The translations under genes were made by a program, and so were the position numbers. From assembly GCF_026341125.1 (NCBI RefSeq), contig NZ_JAPEOR010000002.1:1302001-1366000 (forward strand): a DNA stretch of 64,000 nt, given 5' to 3'. This DNA is from Streptomyces sp. NBC_01142. GTDB lineage: Bacteria > Actinomycetota > Actinomycetes > Streptomycetales > Streptomycetaceae. Of this stretch, positions 50,520 to 58,477 are shown piece after piece (position 1 is the first letter of the stretch; each line of letters opens with the position of its first letter). A model generated the notes under the pieces. The model did no database searches and was not told the origin of the DNA. It saw only the letters and a list, made by a program, of their open reading frames with translations.

Positions 50520-51740
50520 ATGGAAGGGCTGAACGTGGCTAACGCCGTACAGGGCACGCATCAGGACGTCGGCGAACCGTCGCTGACCGACCTCATCGAG
50601 CGCAGTGCCGAGTTGAAAGGGCAGCTGGTCGCCTTCGGGCAGAGTGCCCGCTTCGACCGGTGGTTGACGCCCCTCCTGCTGGAGGCTGCAGGGCCTGAGC
50701 GGCAGTTGGACGAGGGCGAGGCGATCCAGATCATCGACCACTTCATCCTGCGGTACCGCCTGCCGGACGGTTCGACCGTGGTGGACCGGTTCGTCGCCGG
50801 ACGGAAGGACTTGACTGCGGTCGACCGGGAGATGCTGCTCGGCTGGCGTGACCCGGTCGAGGGCATCTTCGAGATCCAGCGCAAGGAGAAGGATGCCGTC
50901 GTCCTGCTGAACCTGGTCGACGACCTGGAGTACCGCACGTACTCCAATGTGGGGCGGGCGGCGTTCCGTGGAATGTCCAAGGGGAGCTTCCTGCACACCT
51001 GCCTGGTACCCGTCCACTCGGCCGGCGGGGCGTGGCTGGTGTCCGGGGCGATGTCGAGCTACCGCAAGTCCAGCGCCACCGAGATCGCCCAGGCCGCTCT
51101 CCGCCTGGCCACCAGCCGGCCCGAACTGGTCTTCCGTAACCCCGCGAAGATCGAGCAGGGATGGCAGCGGATGCGGGAGGACCGGGCCGCGTTCGTCGAG
51201 TTCTGCGGAGGCGACGAACTGGTCCTTCCGCCTGCCGAAGCCGAGGACCTCCTCAATGGCTACTACCGTCACCGCCAAGAGGCCGCCGTCGCCGGACAGC
51301 CCGACCGTGCCCGGGGCAGGCGGCTGCCCGGCCTGGACCTGCCCTTCTTCGAGCTGCCGGGAGAACTGGCGGACTCGGACACCATCGGTGTCATCTACGA
51401 CCAGGTCGACGGACTCAACTTCTACGCGGACTACGGGATGCTGCGGGACCTCTTCGCGGACCCGGCCCTCGCGGGCCGCAGGCAGCACGAGGACCTGTTG
51501 CGCACGTACCTGCGCGAGGAGTCGATCGCGCCACTGCCGATCCGCCGACTGGCTGCCGCTCACCCGGAAACAGCCGACGTGGTGTTCCGAAAGCTGCTGC
51601 GGAAGCCCGGGTTCACCTGGAGCGAGCACGGCGAGGCACTGTTGCGCCGACGCAAGCCCTGGTACTACGCGAACAAGCCCCGCCCTGGCGTCTCCGTAAT
51701 CGGCGACCGCCTCAGTGCGCTTGCCGCCGGCCGTCGATAG
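50520..51740 (+). CDS. Unrecognised 400-residue protein
   Basis: About 406 residues, fully protein-like, mostly helical with acidic and basic patches (DLIERSAELKGQLVAFGQSA, VVDRFVAGRKDLTAVDREML, FHTCLVPVHSAGG-like strands, LLGWRDPVEGIFEIQ). The C-terminal part has LLRTYLREESIAPLPIRRLA and a basic end (RRRKPWYYANKPRPG). There is no signal or membrane segment. The start may be the ATG at 50520 or the GTG at 50535, the latter behind GAAGGG. I do not recognise the family. Confidence 0.7.
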   Translation: MEGLNVANAVQGTHQDVGEPSLTDLIERSAELKGQLVAFGQSARFDRWLTPLLLEAAGPERQLDEGEAIQIIDHFILRYRLPDGSTVVDRFVAGRKDLTAVDREMLLGWRDPVEGIFEIQRKEKDAVVLLNLVDDLEYRTYSNVGRAAFRGMSKGSFLHTCLVPVHSAGGAWLVSGAMSSYRKSSATEIAQAALRLATSRPELVFRNPAKIEQGWQRMREDRAAFVEFCGGDELVLPPAEAEDLLNGYYRHRQEAAVAGQPDRARGRRLPGLDLPFFELPGELADSDTIGVIYDQVDGLNFYADYGMLRDLFADPALAGRRQHEDLLRTYLREESIAPLPIRRLAAAHPETADVVFRKLLRKPGFTWSEHGEALLRRRKPWYYANKPRPGVSVIGDRLSALAAGRR

Positions 51741-52050
51741 TCACCGTTCACACCGTCGTGACTGCTGCACAACACTGCCCGTCCTCCGCCCATGCTGCGT
51801 TTCCGAAGGTCAGTGCGTGATGGGTGAAAGAGGCTTGACTGACCTCGACACAGCCCCGGACGTCCTGAACGCGGCGCGCGCCGCCGTCGCCGACGGCACC
51901 CTCGGCTATGCCCTGCTCATTGCTGAAAAGCCCCGGGACGCCTGGGCGGACTACCGGCGCGTACGTAAGCGTGCTCACATACCTGCGCATGCCATGAGCC
52001 CTAGCGTCAGTGCTGCAGCACAAATCCGCAGGCAGGAAAGGACATTGACC
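51741..52050. other. Intergenic stretch with possible N-terminal scrap
   Basis: A plus frame from 51821 reads MGERGLTDLDTAPDVLNAAR then AAVADGTLGYALLIAEKPRD and ADYRRVRKRA before entering the next gene's leader in frame. It looks like the start of a lost gene. No other feature is seen. Confidence 0.35.
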
Positions 52051-52536
52051 ATGACCATCGCCGTACAGATAACGCCCAGAATCGCCGCCATTCCCGTCCA
52101 CGCGGCGTGGGGAGCCGCGGCCGGCCTGGTCGGCGGCGCCGGGATGGGCATCTGGATGACGGTGTCCGAACCGATGCCGGACACTGCGATGATCACCATG
52201 GTGGCCAGTCTCCTCGGCTCGACCAACGCCTTCGCCGGCTGGCTGATCCACCTGGCCATCGCACTCTTCGCCGGCATCGCATTCGGCGCCCTGCTGGGCC
52301 AGTTCGCCCAGCGCCTCACCTCCGCGGCGGTCCTCGGCCTGGTCTACGGCGCCGCGTGGTGGTTGATCGGCGCCTTGTGGATCATGCCCGCCAACATGGG
52401 CATGCCCGTCTTCGAATGGAACGACGTCACCCGCTCCAGCCTCGGCGCCCACCTCGTGTACGGACTGCTCGCCGGACTGACCTTCGCCTGTATCGCGCGG
52501 GTGATGGGCAAGCGGACGGACCCGGATAGCCGATGA
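52051..52536 (+). CDS. Four-helix membrane protein upstream of Crp regulator
   Basis: A 161-residue protein with four hydrophobic segments (AAWGAAAGLVGGAGMGIWMT, GWLIHLAIALFAGIAFGALL, AAVLGLVYGAAWWLIGALWI and LVYGLLAGLTFACIARVMG). The pattern resembles YagU/DUF1440-type proteins, but I am not certain. The ATG at 52051 follows GGAAAGGA. Its stop overlaps an ATG at 52533 that could start a longer Crp protein. Confidence 0.65.
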   Translation: MTIAVQITPRIAAIPVHAAWGAAAGLVGGAGMGIWMTVSEPMPDTAMITMVASLLGSTNAFAGWLIHLAIALFAGIAFGALLGQFAQRLTSAAVLGLVYGAAWWLIGALWIMPANMGMPVFEWNDVTRSSLGAHLVYGLLAGLTFACIARVMGKRTDPDSR

Positions 52537-52724
52537 CGCGGATACCGCCCGCGCAGGCCGGCGGGCCGGGCATACCACCGCAGGGGGCTGCCCTGCGCGC
52601 CAGCACGCCCGACGGGGGCGCTGTGCCCTACTGTCTGGCCGAGGGCGCGGACGCGCTGGCCAGCCCGGCGTGGGGCGCCGCACCCCCGCCCTGGGCGCCG
52701 GGACGACGCGAGGAGACGCACCAC

Positions 52725-53435
52725 ATGATCGACGCCGGTTCCGACGCCGAACGGACCTGGTGCCTGGCCGAGGTCGACATCTTCTGCGACCTGTCCGAGC
52801 AGGAAATGGAGGCCATCGCCGCCGCAGCGCCGATGAAGACCTACACGGCCGGGGAGATGCTGTACTCCCCGGCCCAGCCGTGCGAGGTGTTGTTCATCCT
52901 TAAAAGGGGCCGGGTGCGCGTCTTCCGGGTCTCCGCCGACGGCCGTGCGCTCACGACCGCGATCATCACCCCGGGCACCATCTTCGGCGAGATGGTCCTC
53001 CTCGGGCAGCGCATGTACGACAACTACGCCGAGGCCCTCGACGACGCGGTGGTGTGCGTCATGAGCCGCGCGGACGTGCACCGCTTCCTCCTCGCGGACG
53101 CCCGCATCTCCGCCCGCATCACCGCGATCCTCGGCCGCCGCCTCGCCGACCTCGAACAGCGCCTGTCCGACAGCGTCTTCAAATCCGTCGCCCAGCGCAT
53201 CGCCACCACCCTGGTCACTCTCACCACCGCCCAGCCCCAGCCGGGCCCCTTGCGGCCCGGCGCCCGCCACCCGCAGATCGCTCTCACCCACGAACAACTC
53301 GCCGCCCTCGCCGGCACCTCCCGCGAGACCTGCACCAAAGTCCTGCGCGAGTACGCCGACCGCGGCCTGCTGCGCCTGGCCCGCGGCCGCATCACCGTCC
53401 TGGACCCGGCACGCCTGAAGGACGAAGCCGGATAA
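52725..53435 (+). CDS. Crp/Fnr-family transcription regulator
   Basis: The 236-residue protein has a cNMP-binding-like beta-barrel (FCDLSEQEMEAIAAAAPMKT, GTIFGEMVLLGQRMYDN, residues 20-130), a dimer helix, and a Crp-type helix-turn-helix (LTHEQLAALAGTSRETCTKV then LREYADRGLLRLARGRITVL). The region before the barrel has one Cys but no FNR Fe-S cluster motif. AGGAG lies nine bases before the ATG at 52725; the frame is also open from 52533 (ATGA overlap), but that extension is Pro/Ala-rich and lacks domain features. The target is unknown; the sulfur operon is a candidate. Confidence 0.88.
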   Translation: MIDAGSDAERTWCLAEVDIFCDLSEQEMEAIAAAAPMKTYTAGEMLYSPAQPCEVLFILKRGRVRVFRVSADGRALTTAIITPGTIFGEMVLLGQRMYDNYAEALDDAVVCVMSRADVHRFLLADARISARITAILGRRLADLEQRLSDSVFKSVAQRIATTLVTLTTAQPQPGPLRPGARHPQIALTHEQLAALAGTSRETCTKVLREYADRGLLRLARGRITVLDPARLKDEAG

Positions 53436-53639
53436 CCCTGCCGCGGAAGCAGGGCCTCACACGACCGCTCGAACTCAAGGAGCCTCCTGGGCCCTGACGT
53501 GGCCTCAGGCTCGCCGACAGGGCCGCCCCGGTGGCACGGGGGAGGGCCACCGGGGCGGACATCCCCAGCATCGCAGAACCGCGACCCAGGCGGTCCGCCC
53601 TACTCCGACTTCTTCCCCATTGTCTTGCCGCAGCCGCAC

Positions 53640-54029
53640 GTCGGGCTCTGCCGACCGGTGCAGGTCGGCGGGCCGGCGCATCTGCGGCGCCGTATCGCTG
53701 CGGGATGGATGCCGAGCGCGATCGGGTCTGCCAGATCACGGACACGGCAGCGTTTCGCGCGTCCGCTCGTGCCAGGAGTTGGGATCGCACCGATGTCCCG
53801 GCGCCGCAGCCGCTCCGCCAGCACACCTTGAGCGTCGGCCGTAAACACGCCGACCAGTGCGGCACCGGACGCGGCCACTACCGCCGCCATCCATGCCGAC
53901 AACCAGGTACCCCCAAGCCAACACCGCAGCCGCGCCACCACCGGATACACCGATCAGCACAACCCATGGCCGCAGTGATCGCCAGAACATCAAGCCCCCG
54001 GATGACGCCACAACACCACGTATGCCCAC
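53640..54029 (-). pseudogene. STAND-NTPase-type N-terminal scrap
   Basis: Two minus frames join as a membrane-anchored N-terminus: SLRPWVVLIGVSGGGAAAVL and AWGYLVVGM, then, after a shift near 53900, ALVGVFTADAQGVLAERLRR and VRDLADPIALGIHPAA. The last motif (LxDPxALGxHPA) commonly precedes the NTPase core in Streptomyces STAND/TPR conflict proteins. The core is absent. Confidence 0.5.
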
Positions 54030-54143
54030 CCATGTTCACGGCTGGCAAAACCCAGCGTCGATAGCGCAGCCGACATCAGGTTAGCCCCGAACCGTATTCG
54101 ACTATCGAAAATCTAGACATAGGAGATTTATACGAACATCAAC

Positions 54144-54161
54144 GTTCCCAGGATGTTCCCA
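54144..54161. repeat. Double-GTTCCC motif at tRNA-Val end
   Basis: GTTCCCAGGATGTTCCCA: two GTTCCCA boxes 11 bp apart, 70 bases inside the island from the tRNA 3' end. It matches 40970-40987 and 46385-46402. Confidence 0.7.
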
Positions 54162-54174
54162 TCTGGGCACAGAA

Positions 54175-54206
54175 AAAGCCCCCCACGATCTTCGTGGGGG
54201 GGCTTT
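54175..54206 (-). terminator. Terminator downstream of tRNA-Val
   Basis: AAAGCCCCCCACGA pairs with TCGTGGGGGGGCTTT around a 3-base loop. It lies 25 bases beyond the 3' end of the tRNA on its own strand; an A-run on the plus strand gives a U-run in the tRNA transcript. Confidence 0.85.
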
Positions 54207-54230
54207 CATGGCCCTGACCTGCATCTTTTC

Positions 54231-54305
54231 TGGTGGGCGCGGACGGTTTCGAACCGCCGACATCTGCTTTGTAAGAGCAGCGCTCTACCACTGAGCTACG
54301 CACCC
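54231..54305 (-). tRNA. tRNA-Val(UAC)
   Basis: The minus strand folds as a full cloverleaf: acceptor GGGTGCG/CGCGCCC, D-arm GCTC...GAGC, anticodon stem CTGCT/AGCAG with loop CTTACAA (anticodon TAC), T-arm GGCGG/CCGTC around TTCGAAA, discriminator A and encoded CCA. It is the target of island integration: its 3' half recurs at 40805 and 39742. Confidence 0.97.
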
Positions 54306-54495
54306 GTGGATGAAGGAACAGGGTACATGGCCCGGGGGGCCGACCTGCAAATGCGTTCCCGGACCCTCCCGGCCGCCGGCCGCCGCGTACGGGGGCTACC
54401 CCCACCCCCGAGACGGTGGTCGCCCGGATCGTTCCCGTACGGGCGGGCTCCTACCGTGGGGCGCATCGGCAGAACCACCTGGGGGAACGATCACC

Positions 54496-55305
54496 ATGGC
54501 AGCACCACTCACCGGCACCCGCACCCGCACTCGCACTCGCACTCGCACCCGCGCCCGCACGCTCCTCGCCGTCGGCGGGGCCGTCGTCGTCGCGTTGGCC
54601 GTTACCGGGTGCGGGAGCGCCGATGCCGGGGAGGCGCCCGTAGAGAGTCGGTCGTTCCCCTTCGCAGGGAAGTCCCTCGTCATCGACTCCGACAACTCCG
54701 ACCTCGAGCTCGTGCCTGCCGACGTGAAGGACGTGCAGGTGAAGCGGCAGGTCGACGGCTGGGTCTTCATGGGGGACGGGCCCGAGCCCAGCTGGAAGCT
54801 GGAGGACGGCAGGCTCACGCTCCGGGTGGAGTGCGATGCCCTCGCCAGTAACTGCGAGTCGCGGCACTCGGTGAAGGTGCCGCGCGGCGTCGCGGTGACC
54901 GTGGAGGACGACAACGGGGGCGTGACCGCCACCGGTTTCGACACCGCCCTGAAGATCCGTTCCGACAACGGCGCGGTGACCGTACGGGACTCCAGCGGGC
55001 CGCTCCGGCTCAACAGTGACAACGGGCAGATCGTCACCGAGCGCGTCACCGCCAAGACCGTGACCGCCCAGTCGGACAACGGGTCCGTGCGGCTCGGGCT
55101 CACGGCCGTGCCGGATCGGGTCGAGAGCGTCAGTGACAACGGGCAGATCTTCATCGAACTGCCGGATGCCGGGGCTCCGTACGCCGTGAGTGCCAAGAGC
55201 GACAACGGCGATGTGGATGTGGACGTGCCGACGGACGACGGCAGCGCCCACATCGTCGAGGCCCGCAGTGACAACGGCAAAGTCACTGTGCGAAGCGCGA
55301 ACTAA
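54496..55305 (+). CDS. DUF4097-type beta-helix lipoprotein
   Basis: The 269-residue product has an unusual Thr-Arg repeat (TGTRTRTRTRTRTRARTLL) in the n-region of its signal, then VVVALAVTGCG with a lipobox Cys near residue 39. The mature part is the DUF4097 beta-strand repeat: SDNSDLELV, VEDDNGGVTATGF, IRSDNGAVTV, LNSDNGQIVTERV, AQSDNGSVRLGL and so on. The repeated SDNG turns suggest a right-handed beta-helix on the outer face of the membrane. The function is unknown. GGGGGAA precedes the ATG at 54496. Confidence 0.88.
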   Translation: MAAPLTGTRTRTRTRTRTRARTLLAVGGAVVVALAVTGCGSADAGEAPVESRSFPFAGKSLVIDSDNSDLELVPADVKDVQVKRQVDGWVFMGDGPEPSWKLEDGRLTLRVECDALASNCESRHSVKVPRGVAVTVEDDNGGVTATGFDTALKIRSDNGAVTVRDSSGPLRLNSDNGQIVTERVTAKTVTAQSDNGSVRLGLTAVPDRVESVSDNGQIFIELPDAGAPYAVSAKSDNGDVDVDVPTDDGSAHIVEARSDNGKVTVRSAN

Positions 55306-55376
55306 CGGACCCGTGTGTTCGTCCTTACCTGGTGGGAGAATGAACCGGGCAGGGCGAGTCAGCACGGGAGAGGGAT

Positions 55377-56741
55377 GTGACGGCGACACACGCGCAGCCG
55401 CACGCAAGAGCGAAAGCGAGTGCCGTACGCGATGTCCTGGCGCTGATGCTGTTGCCGGTGCCCTTGGTCGCCATGGCGCTGGGCGCGTTCGCCGGTGGGG
55501 GCACGCGGCGCTGGTTCGGTGGGCGCGGTGAGAGCCAGCGGGCCGATGCGCAGGCCGCGAAGGACGCTGCCGCCGCTGCCTTCTACGAGCTCGACACCGC
55601 CCAGCGCGATCTGCGGATCTCGATCGAGACGATCGCGGCGGTCGACAGTTCGCCGGGCGCGCGCCGGGCCGTCGACGGCTTCGCCGCGCTGGGGCGCCGG
55701 ATCGACGAGGTGAGTCATGGGTACATCACCGCCGTCGACGCGCACGACCTCGACCGTGACGACCTGGAGGCCTCCGTCGCCTCGCACGCGCGCGGCGAGC
55801 TGAACCGTGCCAAGGACGAGCTGGTACGGGTCAAGGGCGAGCTCGACCGCTTCGAGGAGGGGCTGCGGCCGCTGCTCGACAAGGCGGAGACGCAGCTCGC
55901 CCGGCTTGCTCCCGCCGTGGAGCGGGCGCGGCAGGCGCTCCTTTCCGCGAGCAACGCTCTCGATACGGCGCGGGGCTCGGGTCTGCGGGCGGACGATCTC
56001 GCGGCCCGGCTCGCCGCCCTCGCGCCCGAACTGACCATGCTCAATGAGGGCGCGGGCCGGCACGGCGTGGCCGAGACCCTCCAGCGCGCCGACCGGGTGC
56101 TGCGGGACGCCGAGGCCGTACGGGCCGAGGCCGAGCGGCTTCCCGAGCGTGCCGCCGAGACCGACAAGCGCCTGGTGTCGCTGCGGACGCGCGCACAGGC
56201 CCTCACCAACCGTGCCGGTTCCGTCGAGCCCGTCCTGAGCGAGCTGCGGCGGCGGTTCTCCGCCGCCTGCTGGCAGGATCTCCAGCCCGTCCCCGAGCAG
56301 GCGGCGCTCAGCGTCCGGCAGGCCGAGGAGCGGCTCGGGGAAGCGGGCAAGGCGCGCGACGAGCAGCGGTGGGCGGATGCGACGGCCCTGCTCAGCACGG
56401 TGCGGGCGCTGCTGAACAGTACCGACGAGGCGGTTTCCGCGGCCGGCGACCGGCTGCAGCGGCTCAATGCGGTCTCGAAGGACCCGCAGCACGAGATCGA
56501 GCGGACCCGGTTCGCCATCCGGGACGCGCAGCGCCTGGCCATGGCGGGCCGCCACACCCCGGACCCCCGCCATGCCCGGCCGCTGGACGACTCGGTGGCC
56601 AGGCTGGACCGCGCCGTCGCCGGGCTCGAGAGCCGCCACCCCGACTACTGGCATTTCCTGACCGAGACCGAGGCGGTCCGGCGCACGGTCGCGGGGGTGG
56701 TCGAGCAGATCCGCGAGGACCTGGGCGGGGGCAGCGCCTGA
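55377..56741 (+). CDS. Membrane-anchored coiled-coil protein
   Basis: The 454-residue protein has one N-terminal membrane helix (VLALMLLPVPLVAMALGAFA), then almost continuous helical heptads rich in Ala, Arg, Glu and Leu (AKDELVRVKGELDRFEEGLR, ADRVLRDAEAVRAEAERLPE, AALSVRQAEERLGEAGKARD). It is likely a long periplasm-side or cytosolic coiled coil. GGGAGAGG precedes the GTG at 55377. Homologues are common unnamed Streptomyces proteins as I recall; the role is unknown. Confidence 0.8.
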   Translation: MTATHAQPHARAKASAVRDVLALMLLPVPLVAMALGAFAGGGTRRWFGGRGESQRADAQAAKDAAAAAFYELDTAQRDLRISIETIAAVDSSPGARRAVDGFAALGRRIDEVSHGYITAVDAHDLDRDDLEASVASHARGELNRAKDELVRVKGELDRFEEGLRPLLDKAETQLARLAPAVERARQALLSASNALDTARGSGLRADDLAARLAALAPELTMLNEGAGRHGVAETLQRADRVLRDAEAVRAEAERLPERAAETDKRLVSLRTRAQALTNRAGSVEPVLSELRRRFSAACWQDLQPVPEQAALSVRQAEERLGEAGKARDEQRWADATALLSTVRALLNSTDEAVSAAGDRLQRLNAVSKDPQHEIERTRFAIRDAQRLAMAGRHTPDPRHARPLDDSVARLDRAVAGLESRHPDYWHFLTETEAVRRTVAGVVEQIREDLGGGSA

Positions 56742-56850
56742 CGCCCGGACCGTGGCTGCGCCGCACGGCTTGTACGGCTTCCCGCTTGTACGGCTTCCCG
56801 TGCGGGCGGATCCTGGATGCAGTACGAGTACGTCCAAAGGAGGCCGGAAC

Positions 56851-57432
56851 ATGGCCACACACGTACTGCATCCCAAAACGCGCCGCACCCGGCTCGACGA
56901 GCATCTGCCCGTCGACCACCGGCTCAGCCAGGTCTACCGGGTGGGCGCAGGCCTGATGGGGCTGGTGCTGCTCGCTTTCGGCATCCTCGGGCTGATCGAC
57001 AGGATCGGCTTCTTCGACACCGGCGGCGACACGGTCGCGGGCCTCAACACCAATGGCTCGCTGAGTGTGCTCTCCATCTGCGTCGGGCTGCTGCTCTTCG
57101 TCGGGATGGTCATCGGCGGCAACTTCGCCTCGACCGTCAACATGATCCTGGGCATCGCCTTCATCCTGAGCGGCTTCGTCAATATGGCGCTGCTGGAGAC
57201 GGACTTCAACTTCCTGGCCTTCGAGATCCAGAACGTGATGTTCAGCTTTGTGGTCGGCGTGATGCTGATGTTCTTCGGAATGTACGGAAGGGTCAGCGCG
57301 ACGCTGCCGCACGACAACCCGTACTGGAAGGCCCGCCACCCCGATCAGGCAGCCCGGGAACAGCGGGCCCTGGGGCGGGAGGCCTCGCAGCGCCCGGCGG
57401 TCGGCGGAGGGAAGCAGGACGAAAGCGTCTGA
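56851..57432 (+). CDS. DUF4383 membrane protein
   Basis: The 193-residue protein has four membrane segments and the DUF4383 pattern (LSQVYRVGAGLMGLVLLAFG, LSICVGLLLFVGMVIGGNFA, VNMILGIAFILSGFVNMALL and IQNVMFSFVVGVMLMFFGMY). The N-terminus is hydrophilic (HPKTRRTRLDEHLPVDHR). AAAGGAGG precedes the ATG at 56851. It is a small actinobacterial membrane family, function unknown. Confidence 0.88.
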   Translation: MATHVLHPKTRRTRLDEHLPVDHRLSQVYRVGAGLMGLVLLAFGILGLIDRIGFFDTGGDTVAGLNTNGSLSVLSICVGLLLFVGMVIGGNFASTVNMILGIAFILSGFVNMALLETDFNFLAFEIQNVMFSFVVGVMLMFFGMYGRVSATLPHDNPYWKARHPDQAAREQRALGREASQRPAVGGGKQDESV

Positions 57433-57559
57433 TCCAGGCGATCCGGTCGGCCCGGACGATCGTTCCGACCGATCGGACGAAGCCATCAGACGAAGCGATC
57501 CGACCGATCGGAGCGGGACACGCGGAGTGTTCCCGCCCGGTCGGCGTTAGCCTGTGGCC

Positions 57560-57769
57560 ATGCCTCGTTACGAATACCGCTGCCGGAGCTGCGACGACAC
57601 TTTCGAAGTGAACCGCCCGATGGCCCAGTCCTCCGCACCGGCGAGCTGCCCGGCCGGCCACGAGGGCACGGTCAAGCTGCTCTCGGCCGTCGCCGTCGGC
57701 GGTACGACGTCCGCGCCCAGCGGCGGTGGCGGGGGCGGTGGCTGCTGCGGGGGCGGCTGCTGCGGCTGA
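57560..57769 (+). CDS. FmdB-type zinc-ribbon protein
   Basis: A 69-residue protein: MPRYEYRCRSCDDTFEV at the start and SCPAGHEGTVKLLSAVAV later supply the CxxC and C...H/C pair of an FmdB/CxxC_CXXC_SSSS zinc ribbon (the second pair is CPAGH, not CxxC). A glycine-rich tail ends in CCGGGCCG, with four extra Cys. It may be a small regulatory or metal-handling protein. The ATG at 57560 is the family start. Confidence 0.9.
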   Translation: MPRYEYRCRSCDDTFEVNRPMAQSSAPASCPAGHEGTVKLLSAVAVGGTTSAPSGGGGGGGCCGGGCCG

Positions 57770-57832
57770 GGCCGGCGACCGGGACACCGCCGGGCGGCCG
57801 TACGCGACCGTAGGCAACGTACGGAACCGCGC

Positions 57833-58477
57833 TCAGCTCCCCAGATAGCGCAGCACCGCCAGCACCCGGCGCGAGTAGCCCGTCGTCCCGCTCAGCTCCA
57901 GCTTCTCGAAGATCGCGTTGATGTGCTTCTCGACCGCGCTCTGCGACACATGGAGCCGGGCGGCGATGGCCGCGTTCGTATGCCCCTGCGCCATCTCCCC
58001 CAGCACGTCCTGCTCCCGCACGGTCAGTCTGGAGAGCGGATCGGCACGCGTGCTGCGGGCGAGGAGCTGGCGTACGACATCGGGATCGAAAGCCGCCCGC
58101 CCCTGCCCCACCCGCTCCAGCGCGTCGAGGAACTCGTCGACCTGGACCACCCGGTCCTTGAGGAGATAGCCGACGCCCTCCGAGTCGGAGGTGAGGAGTT
58201 CGGTGGCGTACCGCTTCTCGACGTACTGCGACAGCACCAGCACCCCCACGGCCGGCCAGCGGCGCCGGATCTCCAGCGCCGCCCGCAGCCCCTCGTCGGT
58301 GTGGGTGGGCGGCATCCGGACGTCGGCGACGACCACGTCCGGCTGCCGCGCCTCGACCGCCGCGAGCAGCTGCACACCGTCGCCGACCGCCGCGAGCACC
58401 TCGTGGCCCTCCTCGGCGAGCAGTCGTACGAGTCCCTCCCGCAGCAGGGTCGAGTCCTCGGCCAGGATTACGCGCAC
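57833..58477 (-). CDS. NarL/LuxR-type response regulator
   Basis: The 214-residue protein has a receiver domain (VILAEDSTLLREGLVRLL; phosphoacceptor Asp in VVVADVRMPP near residue 52; Lys in LLKDRVV near 106) and a LuxR-type HTH (SRLTVREQDVLGEMAQGHTN then AAIAARLHVSQSAVEKHI). It overlaps the kinase gene by ten bases, forming a two-component pair. Targets are unknown. Confidence 0.95.
   Translation of the reverse strand: MRVILAEDSTLLREGLVRLLAEEGHEVLAAVGDGVQLLAAVEARQPDVVVADVRMPPTHTDEGLRAALEIRRRWPAVGVLVLSQYVEKRYATELLTSDSEGVGYLLKDRVVQVDEFLDALERVGQGRAAFDPDVVRQLLARSTRADPLSRLTVREQDVLGEMAQGHTNAAIAARLHVSQSAVEKHINAIFEKLELSGTTGYSRRVLAVLRYLGS

Noticed and set aside
56765-56800. Duplicated CTTGTACGGCTTCCCG upstream of the DUF4383 gene
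   Set aside because: Only two imperfect copies; it could be promoter-related, but there is no symmetry or known box.
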